A stretch of DNA of 8,127 nucleotides from JAQAZP01 sp032127265 (lineage in GTDB: Bacteria; Acidobacteriota; JAQAZP01): the NCBI GenBank assembly GCA_032127265.1, contig JAQAZP010000329.1, forward strand, positions 1 to 8,127, given 5' to 3'. Positions 1 through 5,522 of this stretch are shown here, piece by piece. A model generated the notes under the pieces. It saw only the letters and a program-made list of their open reading frames with translations. It made no database searches and had not been told where the DNA came from. Position numbers and translations under genes: made by a program. The stretch's first letter is position 1. Each line of letters begins with the position of its first letter.

Positions 1-1209
1 GGTCAGGGCGTCGGTGGCGTTGAACACCAGGTAGCCGCCGTCGGCTTGCAGCAGGGAGCCGCCGCGGATATTCATGAAGTCCGGCGGCGCGTTGCTCATG
101 CCTTGCCGCGTCGCCTGGATGTGGCCGAAGAGGTTCTTGAAGTTCGGTGTGGTCTCGATCACCACCGGACAGCCCTCGCGGTTCGAGTTGTCGAGAACCA
201 CGTTGACCCCGTAGGCGCGAAAGGCGTCAGGGACGGCGCCCCCGAATCCCGGCGGCATCCCTTTGTTCTCATCATCGTCGCCGTCTTCCTCCTTGAATAC
301 ATCCACATTCTCGGCCACGTCGTCCACCAGCTGCTTGAGAAACCCGTCGATCTTGGGGTCGGGAAATGTGTGGCGGATTTCCTCGGCCAGATGCTTCGCC
401 AGGTCTCGCACCGTCTCCTCTTCCAGCAGGTCCAGCCGGGCCATCATCTCCTTGGACAGTCGGCGGTTCTCCCGCAGCATCCCGTCCAGTTCGTTGCGCA
501 AGTCCTGGTACAGGGCGATCATCGGGTGGTCGGCCGCGGCTTCCGGGCCTTCGGCCTCCCGGATCTTCCCGGCGTATTCCTGAATCGTCATCTCCTCGCC
601 GTCGACAATGGGCAGCAGGTCCGGCCTGCTCACCGGTCCCATCTGCACCTGGCCCAGGGCGAACCCCTGTTTGCGGATGCCGGCGTCGAAACTGGCGAGC
701 ATCTTGTTCCCCTGTTCTTCATACTCACGGCGGATCGAGGCCCGCTGCTGCCGGAAGTCGTCGCCTTCCATTTCGAGGGGCACGCGGGCGCGGAGAAAGC
801 GAATCATATCGTCCACCGCCCGTTTGAACTTCCGCCCCTGGCCCCGGGGTAGGGTGATCAGCACCGGGGTATTGGGGTTGATGAAGTCGTTCACATAGCA
901 GCGGTCCAGGGGCAGCGGGCAGCGGGGTCTGATGTGCTCCAGTAGCAGTTCCACCGTGGTCATTTTGCCGGTGCCGGAGAGGCCGCAGACAAAGGCGTTG
1001 TACCCGGGGCGAAACAGCTCCATCCCCAGCCGCAGCGCTTCCACCGCCTTGTCCTGTCCGACGATGCCGGTGGCCGGCGGCACGCTGGTGGTGTTCTTGA
1101 AGTCGAGCCAGGAGGGGGGGCAGTTCCAGCGCAGCCTCTCCGGCGGAACCGTTTTCGGCTCGGGGGCCGGGATCGGGGCGGTGCGCACTGGTTTCCCTTT
1201 CTTGCTCAT
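1..1209 (-). CDS. Lon-type AAA+ protease, LonB/AAA_32 family (N-terminal 403 residues, cut by window edge)
   Basis: The visible part is the ATP-driven unfolding half of a cytoplasmic Lon-like protease; the C-terminal Ser-Lys protease domain, if present, lies beyond base 1. Residues 30-65 match the family's N-terminal segment (W-x-C-P-x-x-x-x-F-x-x-T-T, then GIVGQDKAVEALRLGMEL). A Walker A loop, GLSGTGK, is at 76-82. Residues ~140-300 are charged and mostly helical, as expected for the long insert that separates Walker A from Walker B in this family, followed by an acidic stretch (307-315). Residues 382-398 (IRGGSLLQADGGYLVFN) match the conserved segment around Walker B. Family members are typically about 800 residues, so roughly half is seen. 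The ATG at 1209 is preceded by GGAGGG with 5-nt spacing. The residue after the Walker A lysine is Met, with Thr-Thr next, instead of the usual Ser/Thr. It is divergent from glnA. The family call is firm; protease activity is inferred. Confidence 0.88.
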   Translation of the reverse strand, partial: MSKKGKPVRTAPIPAPEPKTVPPERLRWNCPPSWLDFKNTTSVPPATGIVGQDKAVEALRLGMELFRPGYNAFVCGLSGTGKMTTVELLLEHIRPRCPLPLDRCYVNDFINPNTPVLITLPRGQGRKFKRAVDDMIRFLRARVPLEMEGDDFRQQRASIRREYEEQGNKMLASFDAGIRKQGFALGQVQMGPVSRPDLLPIVDGEEMTIQEYAGKIREAEGPEAAADHPMIALYQDLRNELDGMLRENRRLSKEMMARLDLLEEETVRDLAKHLAEEIRHTFPDPKIDGFLKQLVDDVAENVDVFKEEDGDDDENKGMPPGFGGAVPDAFRAYGVNVVLDNSNREGCPVVIETTPNFKNLFGHIQATRQGMSNAPPDFMNIRGGSLLQADGGYLVFNATDALT

Positions 1210-1259
1210 CAGGACCCTCCGGAAGTTGGTGGCATATGCATCAGGTATGAGGACAACGA

Positions 1260-1288
1260 AATGTACCAGAGAGGGAAAATGCTGTCAA
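1260..1288 (-). promoter_or_regulatory. Predicted sigma70-type promoter of the lon-like gene
   Basis: On the minus strand a perfect -35 TTGACA (1288-1283) is followed by exactly 17 nt and then TACATT (1265-1260), which keeps the important first, second and last bases of the -10 box. Initiation would fall near 1253, giving a leader of about 45 nt that ends in the GGAGGG ribosome-binding site. It is placed correctly for the divergent lon-like gene. No heat-shock (CIRCE) element is seen. Confidence 0.55.
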
Positions 1289-1455
1289 TTTGGGGAGGAT
1301 TACTGGAGGGGACATGGATAACCGCCGGAATGTCAGGAATTGCATCGATGAGCTGTTTAGAATATCATTTGGTCATATCATCAAATAAAACAGATAAAAT
1401 TATACATCAATAATGCAATTTGACGAAATAAAAACATTCAATCTGCAATTTTATG

Positions 1456-1484
1456 TTGACAATCGACACGTTCGGAATTATCGT
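1456..1484 (+). promoter_or_regulatory. Predicted sigma70-type promoter of glnA
   Basis: A perfect TTGACA (1456-1461), a 17-nt spacer and TATCGT (1479-1484, four of six consensus bases) give a plausible promoter starting near 1491, with a leader of about 85 nt before glnA. I looked for a sigma54 (-24/-12) site and for a GlnR/TnrA-type TGTNA-N7-TNACA box and did not find a convincing match to either. Confidence 0.5.
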
Positions 1485-1500
1485 GCAATAGAAGCAGGAA

Positions 1501-1514
1501 GCCGATCCATCGGC
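1501..1514. repeat. Perfect 14-bp palindrome in the glnA leader (candidate operator)
   Basis: GCCGAT-CC-ATCGGC is an exact inverted repeat with 6-bp arms. It lies about 17 bp downstream of the predicted glnA -10 box, inside the presumed early transcribed region, where a bound dimeric repressor could block initiation or early elongation. With a 2-nt loop it is a poor RNA hairpin, so a protein site is the likelier reading. No known nitrogen regulator is identified from this sequence. Confidence 0.4.
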
Positions 1515-1536
1515 ATCTATCAAATCACCTTCTACA

Positions 1537-1560
1537 GGGCAGGCCGCTTAATGCCCGCCC
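1537..1560 (+). promoter_or_regulatory. GC-rich hairpin in the glnA leader just upstream of the ribosome-binding site
   Basis: GGGC (1537-1540) can pair with GCCC (1557-1560) and, after one A-C mismatch, GGC (1542-1544) with GCC (1553-1555), leaving an 8-nt loop. A competing pairing is GGGCA (1537-1541) with TGCCC (1552-1556). The hairpin ends 5 nt before the GAGGT ribosome-binding site (1566-1570). No U-run follows, so it is not an intrinsic terminator. An effect on translation is possible but unproven. Confidence 0.3.
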
Positions 1561-1575
1561 GCATCGAGGTAGCAC

Positions 1576-2910
1576 ATGACCACCGCGGAAATCCTGACCC
1601 TGGCCAAGAAAGAGGACGTGAGGTTCCTCCGCCTGCAGTTCACCGACATCATGGGTGCGATCAAGAACGTCGAGATCCCCCAGCGGCAGTTCGAGAAGGC
1701 GCTCACCGAGGGCGTGCTCTTCGACGGTTCCTCGATCCAGGGTTTTGCCCGCATCGAGGAGTCGGACATGATCCTGGTGCCCGAGCCGGGCACGTTCAGG
1801 ATCTTCCCAGACATGGGACAGAAGCGGACGGCCGAGGGCAAACGGGCCCGGCTGATCTGTGACATCCACCACCCCAACGGCGACCGTTTCGAGGGCTGCC
1901 CTCGCACCGCCCTGCGCAAGGTGGTGGACCGGGCGGCCAAGCTCGGCTACACCATGCAGGCCGGGCCCGAAGCCGAGTTCTTCCTCTTCATGCTCGACGA
2001 GCAGGGCAAGGCCACCACCACGACCCACGACGCCGCCGGGTATTTCGACCTGACCCCGGTGGACAAGGGGGAGTGGGCCCGCCGCGACATCGTCAACGAC
2101 CTGGAATACATGGGGTTCGAGGTGGAGGCGGCGCACCACGAGGTGGCCCCGGGACAGCACGAGATCGACTTCAAGCACACAGAAGCCCTGACCACCGCCG
2201 ACAATGTGGCCACCTTCCGTTTCATCGTCCGCCGGGTGGCCGAGCGTTACGGGCTGCACGCCACCTTCATGCCCAAGCCGATCTTCGGCATCAACGGTTC
2301 GGGGATGCATGTCCACCAGTCGCTGGAAAAGGACGGCAGGAACATCTTCCACGATCCCAAGGCCACGTACGAGCTGAGCGAGACGATGATGCACTACATC
2401 GGCGGGATCCTGAAGCACGCCAAGGGCTTCGTGGCGATCACCAACCCGCTGATCAACTCCTACAAGCGGCTGGTTCCGGGCTACGAGGCGCCGACCTACA
2501 TCGCCTGGTCCGAGCGCAACCGCTCGCCGCTGGCCCGGGTGCCCGACCGCCGCGGACCGGGGACGAGGGTCGAGGTCCGGGTTCCCGATCCCTCCTGCAA
2601 CCCCTACCTCGCCCTGGCGGTGATGCTGGCCGCCGGCCTCGACGGCATCGAGAACAGGATCGACCCCGGCCCGCCGGTGAACAAGAATATCTACACTATG
2701 AGCCAGCGGGAGAAGCGGCGGCTGAAGATCGACGAGCTGCCCCCCGACCTCACCGGCGCCCTCGACTGCCTGGAGAAGGACAAGGTGATCCGCGAGGCGC
2801 TGGGCGAGCACATCTTCGAGCACTTCGTCAACGCCAAACGCCAGGAGTGGGCCACCTACCAGGCCCAGGTGCACCAGTGGGAGGTCGATTCGTACCTGTC
2901 GTATTACTGA
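1576..2910 (+). CDS. glnA: Glutamine synthetase, type I-alpha
   Basis: It makes glutamine from glutamate, ammonia and ATP in the cytoplasm, as a dodecamer in this family. The 444-residue length, without the ~25-residue insert of the beta subtype, fits the I-alpha class typified by Bacillus. FDGSSIQGFARIEESDM (49-65) is the glutamine synthetase signature. Expected metal ligands are E132, E134, E189, E196, H245 and E333. KPIFGINGSGMHVHQS (234-249) is the ATP-binding signature. The flap NPLINSYKRLVPGYEAP (290-306) includes E304. R59 aligns with the Bacillus arginine involved in glutamine feedback inhibition. A tyrosine is present at NKNIYTM (369-375), but the context is not the adenylylation motif of beta enzymes, so control by adenylylation is unlikely. 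GAGGT precedes the ATG by 5 nt. The gene is complete and intact. It converges on the downstream operon with a 36-bp gap and no recognisable terminator hairpin. Confidence 0.97.
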   Translation: MTTAEILTLAKKEDVRFLRLQFTDIMGAIKNVEIPQRQFEKALTEGVLFDGSSIQGFARIEESDMILVPEPGTFRIFPDMGQKRTAEGKRARLICDIHHPNGDRFEGCPRTALRKVVDRAAKLGYTMQAGPEAEFFLFMLDEQGKATTTTHDAAGYFDLTPVDKGEWARRDIVNDLEYMGFEVEAAHHEVAPGQHEIDFKHTEALTTADNVATFRFIVRRVAERYGLHATFMPKPIFGINGSGMHVHQSLEKDGRNIFHDPKATYELSETMMHYIGGILKHAKGFVAITNPLINSYKRLVPGYEAPTYIAWSERNRSPLARVPDRRGPGTRVEVRVPDPSCNPYLALAVMLAAGLDGIENRIDPGPPVNKNIYTMSQREKRRLKIDELPPDLTGALDCLEKDKVIREALGEHIFEHFVNAKRQEWATYQAQVHQWEVDSYLSYY

Positions 2911-2946
2911 GTTCGTGGAACCGGGGGATGGTGGTGGGGGAGCGGC

Positions 2947-5511
2947 TCAGAACCTCCCCGCCGCCACGTTGACCCCGTGGGTGTAGACCGGCGGGAAGGC
3001 GTCGAGCGTGAAGTCGACGGCCACACCATGTCCAGTGCTGCGGTAAGCCCTGACCTGGCTGCCAACTGCCGGGCCGGGGCCGCCACCCACCAGCAGTTCG
3101 TCCTGTCCATTGCCGTCCAGGTCGACACCGGAGCAGACCCGGGCGCCGTAGCCGGCATCACCCGCCGGCCAGGCGAAGAAGTTCACATCGGGCATGGCCA
3201 CCGGCTCTCCGCCGTCCACGTTCCAGCCCCGGATGTGGCTGCCAAACAGCGGCGAGGGGCCCGGCGCGGTAATGATCTCGTCGATGCCGTCGCCGTCCAG
3301 GTCGCCGGCGGCCACGTTGACCCCCCACTTGTTCGTGCCGTAGGCCATGAAACTGACCCAGGGGATGGCTTCCGCCGGGCCGCCGTCCACATCCCAGCCC
3401 CGGACATGGGGCCCGAACACGGCGCCCGGACCGGCACCGGTGATGATCTCGTCGAACCCGTCGGCATCGAGGTCACCGCAGGCCACATTGACCCCCCACT
3501 TGAGCGTGCCATAGGCGAAGAAGCTGACTTCGGGGATGGCCGCTGCACTTCCCCCGTCCAGGTTCCACCCCCGGACGTGGGGCCCGAACACTGCGCCCGG
3601 CCCGGCACCGGTGACGATCTCGTCATAGCCATCACCGTCCAGGTCACCGGCGGCCACGTTGACCCCAAACTTGTTCGTGCCGTAGGCGAGGAAGTTGATG
3701 CCGGGAACAGGTGTGCCGTCCGCGGTGAATCCGCGCACGTGGGGGCCGTAGATCTCGCCCGGGCCGGCACCGGTGATGATGGTCAGGCCTTCGTCGTCGG
3801 TGAGCTGGCCCGCTGTCACATTCGCCCCCCAGGAAGGCGAGCCGTACGCCGAAAACTCCGAGACGGGTTCAGCGTCCGTGTGGGGCGGGAAGACCCGGAC
3901 CAGCGGCGGGTTGGCCGGTGACGGACCGGGGGCGGCAACCAGACCAAGGATGTGGCTGTTGGTTGGATAGTGATAACCCATGTCCACCTGGCCGCTGTCC
4001 TGGCCGCTGTCGGTGCGGGTGGTCAGCCGGCCGAGGCAGAGCAATCCGTCCACCGTCTCATAACAGATCTCACCAGCCGGGGCAGACCCCGAATCGATAC
4101 AGGGACTGTCGGCCGGCTGGCCGGCTGACAGGTGGCCCAGGTAATAGTCCCCCAGCGGGCCGCGGATGAAGAGCGGATCCGCGTCGATGTTCGTCGGGCC
4201 GCCGTATCCCTCCTCGATGTCGCTATAGGTCACCGACGGGCTGCCATGAATCTGCTCGCTGGTGTTGCCGTAGATTATGGAGTTGGTGATGGTCAGCTGC
4301 CCCGATGAGCCCTGCCGGTAGACTCCGAGGTCGTTGCCCGCAATGGTGCAGTTCACCACCTGAACGTCATGGTTTTCGTGGAATATGGCGCTGCCATTGT
4401 TTCCCACGAAGGAGTTGTTGATGACCAGGATTTCACCACCACGGCTTTCGGGGGGGCCTACTGGGCGAGGGGGAGTACCTTCAGGCGCTGGCGGACGGCC
4501 CAGGTCCGTAGTGGCAATTCCGAACGAGATGCAGCTGCCTGCCCCGGAATTGCCCGTCATCAGGTTTCCACTCACCGTGCCGTATGCCCCGAACCCCTCA
4601 TTGTAGAACCAGATGGCACCGTAGTTGCCGCCGAAATTGCCGGTGAAGAGATTGTCAGTGATGTGGGCCGTGGCGCCGAAGGCCACCGTGATGCTGCCGC
4701 CGTGCATCTTGCACTCGTTTTCCGAAAAGGTGTTCCCGGTGATAAATGATTCATTCTCAAGGGTACAATATATGGCCGATCCCAAGCGGCTGCTGTAATT
4801 TCCGATAAAGCGGTTCCCGCTGACCAGGCAGCTGGCAAGGCAGACCAGTCCGGCGCCATACTCGGAGTTGTTGCCGGTGATGCTGTTGCCGGTGATGGCC
4901 GGAGAGCCGACCGAGCAGTAGATGCCGCCGCCAAAATGCGATGACGTATTGCCATGAATTGTGTTGCTCTCGATGACCGGTGAGCACTCCTCGCAGCAGA
5001 TGCCGCCGCCGTCTCGATCGGCTTCGCAACCGGTGACCTGGTTTTGCCGGATCAACGGCAAGCCCCCGGTGCAGTAAATGCCTCCACCCTCATCGCTGTT
5101 GCAGCCCTCGATGCTGTTCGCTTCGATGACCGGGGAGGCATTGAGGCAGTATATGCCGCCCCCGTCGGCGAGCTTGTATCCGTTCTGTACGGTGAACCCC
5201 CGGAGAACCGAATCTGGGCCCTCGTCGTTGACGAACTGGAACCCGCGGCCCAGACCCTGGCAGTCGATGATGCAGGTGGCGAAGCCGTGCTCCGATTCCA
5301 CGGTGATCGCCTTGCCGCCGAACCTGATGTCCCGATTGCCCGGGCCGACGTAAAGACCATTGGCCACCAGCACCGTGTCGCCGTTTACCGCCGCGTCGAT
5401 GCCGGCCTGGATCGTCGGCTGGTCGGCCGGGACACGGATCGTGGCGGCTGCCGCTGGCAGCGCGACCAGGAGAATCAGCAAGATGAGGGGAACACGAATA
5501 CCGGAACGCAT
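2947..5511 (-). CDS. Secreted beta-helix / FG-GAP repeat protein (paralogue A, 854 residues)
   Basis: This is a predicted exported protein of unknown function. Residues 1-23 form a type I signal peptide (basic start, Leu/Ile core, AAAA end; no lipobox). Residues 24-90 match the usual opening of right-handed beta-helix proteins (PTIQAGIDAAVNGDTVLV, then GGKAITVESE). Residues ~105-430 are beta-helix coils of about 25 residues; six carry Cys at the same position (122, 147, 173, 199, 224, 249). A Pro-rich insert interrupts the helix at 338-357. A module at 466-516 (DSPCIDSG to VDMGYHYP) ends it. Residues 553-835 hold five FG-GAP-like repeats, flanked by half-repeats (~520-552 and 836-854). Calcium-loop motifs such as DLDGDGYDE occur in repeats 2-5. 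It is the last gene of the visible operon: its ATG lies 11 nt after the upstream stop, and the TAAGGA ribosome-binding site overlaps that stop. No T9SS or FlgD-type sorting domain is seen. No polysaccharide-lyase catalytic motif was recognised. Confidence 0.9.
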   Translation of the reverse strand: MRSGIRVPLILLILLVALPAAAATIRVPADQPTIQAGIDAAVNGDTVLVANGLYVGPGNRDIRFGGKAITVESEHGFATCIIDCQGLGRGFQFVNDEGPDSVLRGFTVQNGYKLADGGGIYCLNASPVIEANSIEGCNSDEGGGIYCTGGLPLIRQNQVTGCEADRDGGGICCEECSPVIESNTIHGNTSSHFGGGIYCSVGSPAITGNSITGNNSEYGAGLVCLASCLVSGNRFIGNYSSRLGSAIYCTLENESFITGNTFSENECKMHGGSITVAFGATAHITDNLFTGNFGGNYGAIWFYNEGFGAYGTVSGNLMTGNSGAGSCISFGIATTDLGRPPAPEGTPPRPVGPPESRGGEILVINNSFVGNNGSAIFHENHDVQVVNCTIAGNDLGVYRQGSSGQLTITNSIIYGNTSEQIHGSPSVTYSDIEEGYGGPTNIDADPLFIRGPLGDYYLGHLSAGQPADSPCIDSGSAPAGEICYETVDGLLCLGRLTTRTDSGQDSGQVDMGYHYPTNSHILGLVAAPGPSPANPPLVRVFPPHTDAEPVSEFSAYGSPSWGANVTAGQLTDDEGLTIITGAGPGEIYGPHVRGFTADGTPVPGINFLAYGTNKFGVNVAAGDLDGDGYDEIVTGAGPGAVFGPHVRGWNLDGGSAAAIPEVSFFAYGTLKWGVNVACGDLDADGFDEIITGAGPGAVFGPHVRGWDVDGGPAEAIPWVSFMAYGTNKWGVNVAAGDLDGDGIDEIITAPGPSPLFGSHIRGWNVDGGEPVAMPDVNFFAWPAGDAGYGARVCSGVDLDGNGQDELLVGGGPGPAVGSQVRAYRSTGHGVAVDFTLDAFPPVYTHGVNVAAGRF
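2950..3855 (-). repeat. Five tandem FG-GAP-like repeats plus terminal half-repeat (paralogue A)
   Basis: The units are protein residues 553-606, 607-663, 664-720, 721-777 and 778-835 (54, 57, 57, 57 and 58 residues), then a 19-residue half-unit, 836-854. The core pattern is F-x-A-Y-G-x-x-x-x-G-V-N-V-A-A-G-D, then LDGDGxDEI and TGAGPGxxFGPHVRGW. The calcium loop is lost in unit 1 (QLTDDEG) and altered in unit 5 (DLDGNGQDE). The repeats are also evident in the DNA, most clearly between units 2 and 3. Confidence 0.88.
2957..3017 (-). repeat. Near-identical 61-bp 3'-end repeat, copy 1 (partner at 5533-5593)
   Basis: This encodes the end of repeat 5 and the terminal half-repeat (LDAFPPVYTHGVNVAAG) of paralogue A. 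It differs from the paralogue B copy at only three bases, all silent. The beta-helix halves of the same two proteins are far more diverged, which suggests recent duplication or gene conversion confined to the 3' end. Confidence 0.85.
4732..5163 (-). repeat. Beta-helix coils with a cysteine at a fixed position (paralogue A)
   Basis: Six consecutive coils carry the pattern GGGIYC-x(3)-SP-x-I-x-x-N, degenerating in the last two. The aligned cysteines are residues 122, 147, 173, 199, 224 and 249, with spacings of 25, 26, 26, 25 and 25. This is one turn of a right-handed parallel beta-helix per coil. In such a fold these residues would stack in a line along the helix. Confidence 0.75.
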
Positions 5512-5522
5512 TGAGTATTTCC

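Larger units (their letters stand above)
1210..1575. other. AT-rich divergent intergenic region between the lon-like gene and glnA
   Basis: This 366-bp stretch has no convincing gene. Its centre (about 1240-1500) is clearly richer in A+T than the flanking genes. It carries a sigma70-like promoter facing each way, a 14-bp palindrome at 1501-1514 and a GC-rich hairpin at 1537-1560. A second TATAAT on the minus strand (1404-1399) has only a weak -35 (TCGTCA, 16-bp spacing) and may be an upstream lon promoter. A reading frame opening at 1413 runs into glnA in another frame and has no ribosome-binding site, so I do not call it. Confidence 0.7.

Noticed and set aside
46..852. Plus-strand 268-codon frame at the left edge
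   Set aside because: It is antisense to the Lon-like gene, whose minus-strand frame is open over all 403 codons and carries family motifs.
1367..1386. 20-bp inverted repeat ATTTG-N10-CAAAT in the AT-rich region
   Set aside because: Five-bp arms in AT-rich DNA are expected by chance, and the position is far from either predicted promoter core.
1413..1862. Open frame starting in the intergenic region and running into glnA
   Set aside because: It has no ribosome-binding site, its composition changes abruptly on entering glnA, and it overlaps glnA out of frame for nearly 290 bp.
1525..2874. Long open frame (449 codons) antisense to glnA
   Set aside because: glnA matches its family along its full length. 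The antisense frame is open because of GC-rich third positions and shows no recognisable domain.
2911..2946. Possible bidirectional terminator between the convergent glnA and paralogue A
   Set aside because: Only a 4-bp stem (GTTC/GAAC) is present, with no T-run on either strand. Termination must use another mechanism or lie within the genes.
2950..2952. C-terminal phenylalanine of paralogues A and B as an outer-membrane (BAM-type) signal
   Set aside because: The C-terminal residues belong to a truncated FG-GAP unit, not a beta-barrel strand, and paralogue C continues past this Phe.
2977..3921. Plus-strand 314-codon frame opposite paralogue A, with an apparent repeat of its own
   Set aside because: Its repetition is only the complement of the FG-GAP repeats on the coding strand. 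There is no ribosome-binding site and no recognisable fold. The same holds for the plus-strand frame at 5982-6758.
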